Origin: Odobenus rosmarus divergens
Lineage: Eukaryota; Chordata; Mammalia; Carnivora; Odobenidae
DNA: 64,000 nt
Reading direction: 5' to 3'
NCBI RefSeq assembly: GCF_000321225.1
Contig: NW_004450565.1
Location: 1,620,202-1,684,201 of the forward strand
The number at the start of each line of letters is the position of its first letter. Positions within the stretch are counted from its first letter, which is position 1. This document shows, one piece after another, positions 29,650 to 39,971 of the stretch. The translations under genes and the position numbers were made by a program. The notes beneath the pieces are model-generated. The model saw only the letters and a list, made by a program, of their open reading frames with translations. It was not told the DNA's origin and ran no database searches.

Positions 29650-31400
29650 AAGGATGTCCTCCCTCCTTTTGGAAAGACCTAAGCGGAACAGCCCCGGTTC
29701 TTCGTCGGGCGCCAGAGTAGCCCGTGGGCAGGTGATCTTCCATCTTGCAGAAGCCCCCGAGTCACAGGCATGGCTCCCCATCAGAGGCCGACCGCCCGGC
29801 AGCCCCCGGCCCGGCCACAGCGCTCGCAGACGGGGTCCGGGAAGACGCGGGCAGCCCCGCGCCTCCTTTCTGGCTACTCGCCTCGCCTGGCGAAACCTCC
29901 GGCCAGGTGAGGAGCTGCGGCGTACACAGGGGGAAGCCGAGCGAGTCTCCGCGGCCCCCAAAAGCCCTGGGCCCGACGCCCGCTCGCCGACCGGGTCCGA
30001 ACCCGCGGGCTCCGCGCCCCGACGCACGTGCGTCCTGGGGAGGCGGGCTCACCTGGCGCCGCCCGGCTGGCTCCCGCCCCACCTTAAACCGCGAGACCCT
30101 CCTAGGGTCACAACGCCCCGAGGGCACCCTGTACTCTGCAGACACGCACCAGTCGGCCCAGTGTTGGGGGAGGGGGGCAGGTCAAGGGTGCAGAGGGAGT
30201 AAACTCCTCTCTTTAAAGTTGAGTTTTCAGGTGGGAGATCGAGACCCTACAGAGGATTTGGAGACCGCCCGGGAGGGGCACTTTGGGACAGTTTGGGATA
30301 AGCACGCCCAGGTAATCCTCGAGAAGCTAAAAGTTGTGCGTTCCCGCCCTCCAGTTCGGCCATCCGCCTCGCCTAGGGTTTGGGGAAGTGGGGGTGTTAG
30401 GGTATCCTCCCTCCACGCCCCCGAGTATGTGCCCGGGGCACGACCCCGCGTCCCCTCCCCCCATGGGCACCCACCTCACGTGCCGCCCACGCAACATCAA
30501 TATTTACTCCCACCTCATACAACTGGCGGAAAGGAGCGATTTGCGAAATAGCCCTTTCCCATCCAAAATTCCGCGAAAAATCAATGATCCCACCCCGGCT
30601 CCCGGCCCCCCACCCCGCCCGCTCCACAAAAACGGGCGCTGGGGGGCGGTCCGGGGCCACGTGGGTGCTGAACCCACGGCTTCAAGATCGCCTGGACGCG
30701 CGGGAGCGGGGAGGGTCCGGGGGCGCGGGACGCCGGCCCTGCTCCGCCGCGCGCAGGTGAAGATGATGCAACTCCGGCGGAGGGGTGGGGGCGACCCAGG
30801 CCCCGCCGGGACCACAGCCCGAGCCCCCGGCCCAGAGGCGGGGCGGGTCTCGGCCTGGCGGGCGCTCACCTGGACGGAGACGCAGGAAAGCAGGGCGGGC
30901 TGGGCGCGTCCAGGCGCGAGGAGGTGCGGGCCCGACAGCTATTAACCGGAGCCGCAACCCTGAAGCTGCGGGGCCTGCGGGACCCGGCGGCCGACGGTGC
31001 GCGCAGGCGATTGGCCGAGAGGCGGGGGCGGAGGGCCGGCGCCCGGCCAATCCCGAGTGCGGAGCGCCCCGCCTGCCGCCGCCGCGCTTGTCCCCGCCCC
31101 CTTTCCACCCACCGCACTCCCCCCCTTTCCCCCGCCCCCACTGCCCAGCCGCAGGTTCGGGACCCCGCCCCCTCCCCCGTGCTACTCCTCCCGCAACACC
31201 CTCCAGTCCCCAACTCCCCGCCCCCACTGCCCAACCGCGGGCCCTGTCCCGGGTTTCCACAACCCTTTGACGCATCCGCGGGCCAGGAGCCCCTCTACCC
31301 TCCTCTCTCCCCCGCGTTCCCCGGAACCCCTCCGCCTCTGCCCGCCCCCTGGGGCCCCCCACCAGAACCGCAGACTCCTGGGGGTGCGGACGCTCCGTAC
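29650..31400. promoter_or_regulatory. CBS: CpG island, CBS promoter region
   Basis: Dense CpG and GC boxes from about 29.7 to 31.4 kb, upstream of CBS coding exon 1 on the minus strand. The core near 30.9-31.1 kb has a minus-strand CCAAT (ATTGG at 31010-31014), a GC box GGCGGGGGCGGAGG at 31021-31034, and a plus-strand CCAAT at 31047-31051. Human CBS is known to be driven from a CpG-island promoter by Sp1/Sp3 and NF-Y, which fits. Long open frames here are composition artefacts. Confidence 0.75.
30870..30935 (-). other. CBS: Candidate CBS 5' non-coding exon (donor at 30870)
   Basis: GTCCAG|GTGAGC on the minus strand is a consensus donor about 75-140 bases downstream of the CCAAT/GC-box cluster. 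That is the place expected for a first exon spliced to the acceptor at 27354. The 5' edge is a guess. A second consensus donor, GCGCCAG|GTGAGC, ends at 30053 and could belong to an alternative first or second exon; human CBS has several. Confidence 0.35.
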
Positions 31401-32526
31401 TCGATGTCCCGATTCCGTTTTATTTGGTTAACCACTTGCTCTGCGGGAGTGTAATGAACACTTGCTGAGTTTTACCCCGTGCCCTCCGGGGCGGGGAAGG
31501 GCTTGTAAGGCCCTGAGGATGATCCTCCGCAAGTATCCCACCTGCTAGGTACCCCCACGCCTGCCCTGGTCCCCGCGGCCTCGGGTCAGGGGGGCATCCA
31601 GCGGGCACCAGGCACTCGGGCTCTGGATTCCCCGCGGCGGGGTTTCCGGGGCTTGATTTCTGCCCCCCATCGTGCAGGTGCCCACCAGACCCAGTGCTTG
31701 CCCAGGCCGGAGACCGCCCCACAAGACTGGGAAGGAACCGGAGCTCGCCAGAGACTTGCCAAAGTCACAAAAGCCGCTCAGAAACACGTGTTACACAGGC
31801 CCTCCCCAGCAAGGCTGCGGGCCAGGAGGGCGCCCTGGGGCCACCGGGGAGGTCACAGAGGGCGCCCTGGGGCCACCGGGGAGGCCACAGCCAACAAGAT
31901 TTCAAACTTGTGTGCTCTTGACTTTTAAAGAGCCTGCCTCTTGAGGTTCTGGGGTGGACGCTTGAGTTTCCTCTGGCACCTGTAGGACTGGCAGGGACGG
32001 TGTTACCAGGTGTGCACAGGGGTAGAAGCATTGTTAGCTTTGCTCAGCACCTCGAGGTCGCGCTTCATCCAGCAGTGACTTGGTGGGCTTTTGTCCCAGG
32101 CTCTGGAAATACGGGGAAACTCAAACAAACAGGGCCTCTGCCCCTGGGGTGTTTCTATTCTAGGGGAGAGGGCACAACTAGATGTCATTTTTATAACAAA
32201 ATTTCCACTAATGAGAATTAATGTGAAGAAGGATGAAGACGTGGATGAGGTCAGGTGGTCAGGAAGGCGCTCTGGACAGGTGACAGGTGACCCGAGGAGC
32301 CACATCTTGTTCTCAAGAAGGAATGTTCCGGGCTGAAAACAACCACTGCGCAAATGCCTGGGGGCAGGAGCAAGCTCAGGGGCTGGAAGAACCCAGGAGA
32401 GGTCAGCGTGGTCAGTGTGACCGAAGCAAGAACAGAGGTGGCCCGGGGCGGGGGGATGGGGGGAGGCCAGGGTCGAGCCTTCAGCCTCCACGCTTCGGGG
32501 CCCTTGGAGGGTTTCAAACCAGGGAG
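31401..32526. other. Unique intergenic sequence upstream of CBS
   Basis: No gene seen. Holds a perfect-looking two-copy 32-base tandem repeat at about 31826-31889; the rest is unremarkable unique sequence. Confidence 0.6.
31826..31889. repeat. Two-copy 32-bp tandem duplication
   Basis: GAGGGCGCCCTGGGGCCACC begins each unit, at 31826 and 31858. The two units differ by a T/C in the GAGGTCAC / GAGGCCAC end. Confidence 0.85.
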
Positions 32527-32714
32527 TATTTATTTATTTATTTATTTAGGAGATTTTTATTTATTCATTTGAGAGTACACGCAGGAGCCAGGGAAGAGGG
32601 AGAAGCAGGCTCCCCGCTGAGCAGGGAGCCCGACGCGGGACTCGATCCAGGAGCCTGGGATCATGACCTGAGCCGAAGGCAGACGCTTAATCTACTGAGC
32701 CACCCTGGTGCCCC
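32527..32714 (-). mobile_element. Can-SINE, antisense
   Basis: TATTTATTTATTTATTTAGG tail region, GCTGAGCAGGGAGCCCGAC, GATCATGACCTGAGCCGAAG, ending CCACCCTGGTGCCCC. Full length. Confidence 0.95.
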
Positions 32715-32834
32715 AAACAAGGAAATTTTAAACTATGCTCTGAATTCGTTTATTTTGGCATCATTTCTGACTGTCACTAAAGTGGCAAGAACAGAATAAG
32801 AATTTCCAGATACTCACTAGATCTCCAAATATTA

Positions 32835-33182
32835 AACTCTTACCCCTGGAATCTGTAAATATAACCTTTTTTGGAAATAGGGTCTTTGACTATCTAATCA
32901 ACATAGGAGGAGGTCGTACTGGACAAGGGTGGGGGGAAATGCTAAATCCAGTATGACCAGTGTCCTTGTAAGAAGAGAGAAGTTGGGACGACTGAGGCAG
33001 AGACGGAAGTCATGCTGGCCCCGGACGAGGGACTCGAGCCACACCCCCACCCCCACCCCCTGAGCTGGGCGGGGCAGGAGGGACCCTCCCCTGGAGCTTA
33101 CAGAGGGAGCTCAGCTCTGCCCGCACCTTTTGGACTTCTAGCTGTCCGAGTTCATAGTGATTTGTTATGGCGCCCAAGTACT
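32835..33182 (+). mobile_element. MaLR (MLT1-like) LTR relic
   Basis: Contains GTAAATATAACCTTTTTTGG, AATAGGGTCTTTGACTATC, TCCTTGTAAGAAGAGAG and GGACTTCTAGCTGTCCGAG, the order of an MLT1-class LTR of the non-autonomous ERVL-MaLR group. It is a solo, decayed LTR with no coding part. Confidence 0.65.
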
Positions 33183-33289
33183 AAAAAAAACTTTTTAAAA
33201 TTTTGACAAAATTTCAGACTGTCAGAAGAGTGGCAAGAAGAGTAAGAATTCCCAGATGCCCTTCATCCAGATTTTCCAAATGTTAAAAT

Positions 33290-33398
33290 TTTTTAAGATT
33301 TTTATTTTTAAGTCATCTCTACACCCATTGTGGGGCTTGAACTCATAACTCCAAGATCAAGCGTCTTGTGCTGCACCGACTGAGCCGGCCAGGTGCCT
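33290..33398 (-). mobile_element. Older short Can-SINE with target-site duplication
   Basis: TGGGGCTTGAACTCATAACT, AGATCAAGCGTCTTGTGC and GAGCCGGCCAGGTGCC mark the antisense tRNA-like part. It is flanked by CCAAATGTTAAA at 33276-33287 and 33399-33410, a 12-base direct repeat. Confidence 0.9.
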
Positions 33399-33410
33399 CC
33401 AAATGTTAAA

Positions 33411-34245
33411 TTTGTATTGCCTTTTCTTCACACTTGTGTCTCGGTCTGTCTCTATAATATGAATGTAAGTACGTGCCATCTATTTATGTCATCCAACCGG
33501 CTGGCTTTTTTGAATGGTTAAGATTAAGCTGCAGACGTGGCTTCCCTTTACCAACTATTTCAGTGTCTGTTTCTGAAAAACAAAGAATTTGTTTTCCATA
33601 ACCACAAGATAGCGGCCAAAATCAAGAAGTTAAGCTAAAACTGCTTTAGAGAAATTAAGTCTTTAAAAGACAACCAAACCGAAAATAAAAAGTTACCACC
33701 GTACAAACCCACGATCTAATCAACAGTCCGTTTGCCAGCACCTCGGGCGAGTCCCCAAGCGCGCCTCACTCAGTGGCCGGGCCCCCGTGGGCGCTCTTAT
33801 ATGAAGCCACCGGCGGTGACGCGGACAGGACAGACGTCTGGTGGAAATGTCCCTGATTCGTCCGATGTCTCCTTGTGATTGGCACGGGGATGGCCTCCTG
33901 GGGGAGGGCACGGGGGTGACGGAGGGGTGTCTGCGTGGCCCCTCTCCGGCCACGGGGATTCTCCGCTGTGAAGGTGCAGGTTTTACGCTTTATAACTACT
34001 AAGTAACTTTGGAGAGATGCTTTGGAAATACCCGGTTACCTTCTCAAACCCGCGCTGTCTGGGCTAAGCTTCCGTGGAGAGTCTGCCTGAATCCATTTCG
34101 ATGACAGAGGTTGTCAAGGGGGGATTGTTCTAGCTCGTGGCCCCCTCCACCTTTGCTACTCGGCATTCCAACACAGCAGCTGGGCCTCGCCCCATTCCCG
34201 CACCTACTCACTGACTCACACCAATGTGCATTCAGGTGCGTCCTT
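33411..34245. other. Unique intergenic sequence
   Basis: AT-rich then mixed sequence. No element or gene could be supported. Confidence 0.5.
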
Positions 34246-34440
34246 TATTTTTTTAAAAGATTTCATTTATTTATTTGACAGACACAGAGAGAGCATGCAC
34301 GTACAAGTAGGCAGAGAGGCAGAGGGAGAGGGAGAAGCCGACCCCCGCGGAGCAGGGAGCCCGATATGAGGGACTCGATCCCAGGACCCTGAGATCATGA
34401 CCTGAGCCGAAGGCAGATGCTTCACCGACCGGGCGCCCCA
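34246..34440 (-). mobile_element. Can-SINE, antisense
   Basis: AAAAGATTTCATTTATTTAT, GGAGCAGGGAGCCCGATATG, GATCATGACCTGAGCCGAAG and GGGCGCCCCA end. Full length. Confidence 0.95.
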
Positions 34441-34990
34441 ACACCCTGTTTTCTGTCACATGAGGTGTTTCAGGCCCGTCTGGACGCCCTGCCCCAGGCC
34501 TGGGATGGGGACATTTCTCCAATGGGCCCGAATTCCTGTGCAGAGGTCCCAGCCCCCACCCCTAAGAATGTAACTGTGTTTGTAGGTAGTTACTGAGGTG
34601 ACAAAGTGAAAATGAGGCCATTTGGGTGACCGACCTTTGGCCAGGCTCCTCTGACCCGATCTTCACTAGCCCCCAGCCCTGTCCCCCCGCCGCCCCCCTT
34701 GAGCCTGCCTCGCCAGGTTTCGCAAGAATCCTACTAAGTGAGTTCAGAGAGACACCCCCCTATTCAATCACTGTCATACGTGATCAAGTGTCTCACGGCC
34801 CCTGACCCCCGCTCCCCGCATGGAGAAGCCCCTGGCCCACCTCCCTGCCTTTAGCAAGAATGTGCCCAGCCCTGATGGCCCCCTGCTCCCTGGCTGTCTG
34901 CCCCCAGCTGTCCTCATATTTGGCGCTGAGCCCAGACTCTCTCCCTGCGGCCACAGACCCACTGCAAGAGTCTTGAAGAGTCTCCCTTCC

Positions 34991-35091
34991 GGGGACGCCT
35001 GGCCCGCTGGGCGGAACATGTGACTTTTGATCTCGGGGTCGTGAGTTCCAGCACCACACTGGGCATAGAGATCACTTAAAGAAAAAGAAAG
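34991..35091 (+). mobile_element. Short old Can-SINE
   Basis: GGGGACGCCTGGCCCGCTGG, GACTTTTGATCTCGGGGTC and GGGCATAGAGATCACTTAAA: the older subfamily lacking the CT-rich tail. Confidence 0.8.
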
Positions 35092-35154
35092 TCTTCCTTA
35101 CCGTTTCATCCAGCGTCATAATAATAGATTCCTTAACAAGAGGGGGGGGGGGCC

Positions 35155-35345
35155 CTGGCTTAAACAACACACATTTATTTCTCACGTTCTGGAGGCTGGA
35201 GGTCCAAGATGAGGCTGGGGCCTGGGGAGGGCTGCTTCCCAGGCTCGCACACACGGTGGGGGGTGGGCAGGGAACCGGCTCGCCAGTCTCTTCTTATGAG
35301 GTACCGAGCCTCCTAATACCTTCCCACCGGGGCTTAGGTCGTCAA
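35155..35345 (-). mobile_element. MaLR-type LTR fragment, antisense, cut by the gap
   Basis: AAACAACACACATTTATTTC, CACGTTCTGGAGGCTGGAGG and GTCCAAGATGAGGCTGGG are the antisense 3' end of an MST/MLT1-like LTR. It runs toward the assembly gap. Confidence 0.55.
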
Positions 35346-35360
35346 CATACACCGGGTTTT

Positions 35361-36240
35361 NNNNNNNNNNNNNNNNNNNNNNNNNNNNNNNNNNNNNNNN
35401 NNNNNNNNNNNNNNNNNNNNNNNNNNNNNNNNNNNNNNNNNNNNNNNNNNNNNNNNNNNNNNNNNNNNNNNNNNNNNNNNNNNNNNNNNNNNNNNNNNNN
35501 NNNNNNNNNNNNNNNNNNNNNNNNNNNNNNNNNNNNNNNNNNNNNNNNNNNNNNNNNNNNNNNNNNNNNNNNNNNNNNNNNNNNNNNNNNNNNNNNNNNN
35601 NNNNNNNNNNNNNNNNNNNNNNNNNNNNNNNNNNNNNNNNNNNNNNNNNNNNNNNNNNNNNNNNNNNNNNNNNNNNNNNNNNNNNNNNNNNNNNNNNNNN
35701 NNNNNNNNNNNNNNNNNNNNNNNNNNNNNNNNNNNNNNNNNNNNNNNNNNNNNNNNNNNNNNNNNNNNNNNNNNNNNNNNNNNNNNNNNNNNNNNNNNNN
35801 NNNNNNNNNNNNNNNNNNNNNNNNNNNNNNNNNNNNNNNNNNNNNNNNNNNNNNNNNNNNNNNNNNNNNNNNNNNNNNNNNNNNNNNNNNNNNNNNNNNN
35901 NNNNNNNNNNNNNNNNNNNNNNNNNNNNNNNNNNNNNNNNNNNNNNNNNNNNNNNNNNNNNNNNNNNNNNNNNNNNNNNNNNNNNNNNNNNNNNNNNNNN
36001 NNNNNNNNNNNNNNNNNNNNNNNNNNNNNNNNNNNNNNNNNNNNNNNNNNNNNNNNNNNNNNNNNNNNNNNNNNNNNNNNNNNNNNNNNNNNNNNNNNNN
36101 NNNNNNNNNNNNNNNNNNNNNNNNNNNNNNNNNNNNNNNNNNNNNNNNNNNNNNNNNNNNNNNNNNNNNNNNNNNNNNNNNNNNNNNNNNNNNNNNNNNN
36201 NNNNNNNNNNNNNNNNNNNNNNNNNNNNNNNNNNNNNNNN
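35361..36240. other. Assembly gap, 880 N
   Basis: Undetermined bases. The right flank begins inside a Can-SINE, so a repeat probably caused the gap. Open frames across it have no meaning. Confidence 1.
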
Positions 36241-36338
36241 CTGAGCAGGGAGCCCGATGCGGGGCTCGATCCCAGGACCCCGGGATCATGACCTGAGCCG
36301 AAGGCAGACGCTTAACGACTGAACCACCCAGGGGCCCC
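36241..36338 (-). mobile_element. Can-SINE, antisense, truncated by the gap
   Basis: Starts in the gap at CTGAGCAGGGAGCCCGATG and ends GAACCACCCAGGGGCCCC. Only the tRNA-like half is visible. Confidence 0.93.
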
Positions 36339-36344
36339 TTTTGC

Positions 36345-37650
36345 CCATTTTTAAATTGGCTTGTCTTCTGTTGTTGAGTTGTTAGCAGTTCTTTACATAG
36401 TCTGTACTGGACCCTTGTCAGGGGTCAGGGTTTGCAAATATTTTCTTCCATTCTGTGGGTTGTCTTTTCACTTTCTTGATGGTGTGTTTTGATGCACAAA
36501 AGTGGATTGATTCATTAATTTTGATAAGCCCTAATTTATACATATTTTTCCTTTGGTTGCTTGTGCTTTCACATGATATCTAAAAACCCAGCACCAAACC
36601 CAAGTCATTCAGATCTTCCCCAGGTTGTCTTCAAAGAGTTTCATAATGTTAATTTTTCAAAATATTTATTAAGTTTATTTTTTTTACAGATTTTATTTAT
36701 TTATTTGTCAGAGAGAGAGATGGAACACGAGCAGGGGGAGGAGCAGAGGGAGAGGGAGAAGCAGGCTCCCTGCTGAGCAGAGATCCCGATGCGGGGCTCG
36801 ATCCCAGGACCCCAGGATCATGACCTGAGCCGAAGGCAGATGCTTAACGACTGAGCCACCCAGGTGCCCCTCATGATTTTAATTCTTACGTTCAGGTTTC
36901 TGACCCATTTTGAATTAAATTTATGGTGTGAGGTAAGAATTCAACTTCCTTCCTTTGCATGTAGATAAGCAGCAGTCCCAACACCATTTGTTGAAGAGAC
37001 TGTTCTTTCCCCGTCGACTGGTCTTGGCGCCCTTGTCAGAATCAGTTGACCAGAGGAGTAAATTTCTTTACCCTCAGTTTTGTCCTGCTGGTCTCTGTGT
37101 CTCCCCTAATGCCAGGCCCACACCACTTCTATTACTGTGACTTGTAGTAAGTTTGGAAATCAGGAACTACAAGTCTTCCCACTTTGTTCTTTGAGATTTT
37201 CTTGGCTATTTAGGGCCCTTTAAAATTCTGCATGAATTTTAGGATCAGCTTTTCTATTTCTGCAGAAAGGCCGTTAGGACTGTGATAGGGATTATGTCGG
37301 ATCTGCAGACTGCCATCTGGCAGTACTGCCGTCTTAACAATGGGAAATATTCCAACTGGGGGCACAGGCTGGCTTTCCGTTTATTTGGGTCTTCTTTAAT
37401 TTCTTTCAGCAATGTTCTGTAATTTTCAGTGTACAAGTCTTGCTTGTACACTGCACATTGATTGTATTAAAGGTATTCCCAACTATGGTAGTCCTTTGGG
37501 TGTGGGGAGTAAGTCTTCGGGTCCACGAACATGGGTTGTCTATTTCTTTAGGTGTCCCTTACTTCTTTCAACAATGTTTTGTCACGTTTCAGCGTGTGAG
37601 TTTCATACTCACAACTTTTTACAGTACTTGTGAGTGCTACGCTTCGTAAA
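36345..37650 (-). mobile_element. L1 ORF2 fragment, antisense, split by a SINE
   Basis: GGTTTGCAAATATTTTCTTCC, CATTTTGAATTAAATTTATGG (each a known antisense L1 ORF2 signpost), CAACACCATTTGTTGAAGAG and TCAGTGTACAAGTCTTGC appear in the usual order. It is a decayed reverse-transcriptase region without an intact frame. A SINE at 36680-36870 interrupts it. Confidence 0.85.
36680..36870 (-). mobile_element. Can-SINE nested in the antisense L1
   Basis: TTTTACAGATTTTATTTATT start, CTGCTGAGCAGAGATCCCG, CTCGATCCCAGGACCCCAG and GCCACCCAGGTGCCCC end. L1 sequence continues on both sides, so the SINE is younger. Confidence 0.95.
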
Positions 37651-37734
37651 ATAGGCCTCGTGGGGTTCCTAGTGATCCCTCTCCTTGTGCTTCTGGGCAT
37701 TCACCCACGTTCTACCTTCTGTTACTGATGGTCT

Positions 37735-37990
37735 TGCTCCTAATAACCGTTACTGAGCACTCACTGCGTACATGCCAGGCACTGTTCAGGAACTGTACCT
37801 AAATCAACAAATGGAATCCTCATCACAACTGGAGGAGACACACACTGCTTCACTGTCACCTGACAGAGGAGAGAATGAGGCACGGAGAGGTGGAGCGACC
37901 TGCCCAACGTCTACAGCGAGTGGCGAGCAGAGCCAGGATTTGGACCGGGGATTCAGACTCCTGGTCTCTGCTTTTCCCCACTCCACTTCT
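37735..37990 (-). mobile_element. MIR element, antisense
   Basis: ACTGAGCACTCACTGCGTAC, GCCAGGCACTGTTCAGGA, AATGAGGCACGGAGAGGTGG and GCCAGGATTTGGACC follow the MIR consensus complement. This SINE family predates placental radiation. Confidence 0.8.
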
Positions 37991-38129
37991 TGCTCCTCCT
38001 GCAATGGCAAACAACCTAACCTTGGGATATGTCAGGCTGAACCACGTGAAATTGCTGATGTTTGATCTTATGTGACCTACAAACACTGGCAATTTCATGT
38101 GTTTCAACTTGTTTAAAAAAAAAAAAAAA

Positions 38130-39310
38130 GACCTGGGATTTGAAGCAGGTGCCTGAGTGTATTTGTCCTCCCGGTGCGGGTGGAGATGTTCGTGTCTAAT
38201 GTGCTCCCCAAGGAGGCTCCAGCTGTGAGTGAGCCAAGTTCATGCCCCTCGCCTTCTCAGTAAAAGAATGCAGTCTGTCCTGGGATGCGGGCCCCGTCTT
38301 GGGGGTGAGAGCTCTCATGCTCCCTCTAACAGCAAGCCCCAGGGGGATAAAGGTCCCCTCCCTCAGAGCCACACTGCGCACCCACGAGTCATCGGCCTGT
38401 GGGAAGCCACGGCCAGGGCCGGGGACCTCTCCTGGCGGGCCGTGTGCAGTTGCCATGGCTCTCTTTTCGGGCCTGTCCCGCTGCTCCCGGAACACGGGAA
38501 GGTGGCCAGCTGTGGGCCTCAGGGCTGGTGGGAAAGTTTCCATCACATGAGATGTGGAGCGAGAGGCCTTGAGCTTGGAAGAGGGAAGGTGATCCGGGCT
38601 TGGACGTGTTCTGAGGAGTCTGGCGTGTGAGGAGAGCTGTTAGATCACAGCCTTGTTCTCACTCCGTCTCCTGCAAAGCTGCTGGGGACCCTGCCGGGAC
38701 AGCGGGTCCGTCCGGGTGTCACGGGAGACAGGCCGAAGGAGAGGGAAGCCCCCGCTGCAGATGCTGCGTGGTCTCCCCTCTTCAACACCTTGTCGGGGCA
38801 GAGACCTCCGTCTGTGGAGCCAGGAGGAGCCCCGATGGGCAGCGGCTGGGGGAGGGCAGCCTGGATGGGGCTGGGCCCCCTCCCCAGCCCCCTCTGGGCC
38901 GCCGGGCTGTCCCCAGGGGGCTGAGCGGGGCACCGAGGGTGGGGATGACGGTATTGCATTTCCACGGGGACGCTCCCGCCCCGGAGCTCACCGTCCCTCC
39001 CTCTCCTGGGAGCAGAGTGGTGATGTCTGATCAGTGGGTGACCAGGCTGACCCTGACTTGTCTGTCGTCCCCCATGACAACACTGATCCGGGACTCCTGT
39101 GTGTGCTCTGCAGACCCTGGCTGTCCTTCAGGTGAGCTGTCCGCGGGTCACACCATGCATGCAGGTGGTGTTTTGTTCTTTGGGCCTTACAACTCAAATT
39201 CATGTTCTCCAGGCGACTTTATCAGATCGAGCTGTTGGAGCCCCACCTCCCCTCCAAATCTGCTAAGGCGAACGCCCTTGGAGGCAAAGCCTATGGGCTC
39301 ACATTCATTC
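38130..39310. other. Unique intergenic sequence
   Basis: GC-rich sequence after a 15-base A run near 38114-38128. Overlapping open frames on both strands show no recognisable protein, and no splice-supported gene was found. Confidence 0.5.
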
Positions 39311-39319
39311 CAAATTCAT

Positions 39320-39895
39320 GCTGGGCTCGAGGACACAAAACGGACCACGGACAGAAGAGAATCCGGAAACGGACCCATCTACACGTGTGTGCAAAGGCAC
39401 CCCTCACCTCAGCAGGGAAAGGTGGTTGTTTTTACAATAAACAGTGCTGGAGCAGCTGGACATTCACCCAGAACCGTAATTAATCTCACACCACACACAC
39501 AAAGTGACTGGCCAGGAGCCACAGACCCAACGTGAAAAAGGTGAGACGTATCGGCGGGAACTTGGGGGGCAAAGATCTCTCAAACAGGAGCGAGAAAACA
39601 CTGTCCGCAGACAAAAGGCAGATACGTTGGACCCGATTAAGTTAGAAGACACGTGTTCGTCCAAAGACACCCCTGAGCAAGGGAAGAGGCCAGCCACAGA
39701 CCGGGACAAGTGTTTGTAGTGCACGTGGACAGAGGACGCATCTGCAGACAATGTGTAAGCAACTCCCAGAAACACCAGAAAAAGAGTACTCCATGTTTTA
39801 GCAAAGGGCAAAGACAGGAACAGGTGCCTCCCACGGAGGCATGAGCGCCTGAGAATGCACAGGAGAGGCGGACTGGACCCCCAGGGGCCTACCCC
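39320..39895 (+). mobile_element. L1 ORF2 3' fragment, sense
   Basis: AATCCGGAAACGGACCCATC, CAGTGCTGGAGCAGCTGGAC, GTGTTCGTCCAAAGACACCC and CCAGCCACAGACCGGGAC match L1 ORF2 signposts with many C/T changes. It is decayed and not coding. Confidence 0.75.
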
Positions 39896-39909
39896 AGACT
39901 CCACGGCTT

Positions 39910-39911
<2 letters not shown>

Positions 39912-39970
<59 letters not shown>
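39912..39970. repeat. 59-base cytosine homopolymer
   Basis: An unbroken C run, far longer than the other homopolymers here (18 C at 26325-26342). It may be an assembly or gap-filling artefact, or a true G/C tract that could form quadruplex or i-motif structures. Confidence 0.95.

Positions 39971-39971
<1 letters not shown>

Noticed and set aside
29654..31454. Several long open frames on both strands at 29.7-31.4 kb
   Set aside because: They lie in the CpG island, where stop codons are rare. No domain, no conserved start, and frames overlap on both strands.
35256..36296. Open frames of over 300 codons across the large gap
   Set aside because: Made of N; no information.
38627..39535. 302-codon plus-strand open frame
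   Set aside because: Crosses unique GC-rich DNA into a decayed L1 fragment; no domain and no promoter or splice support.
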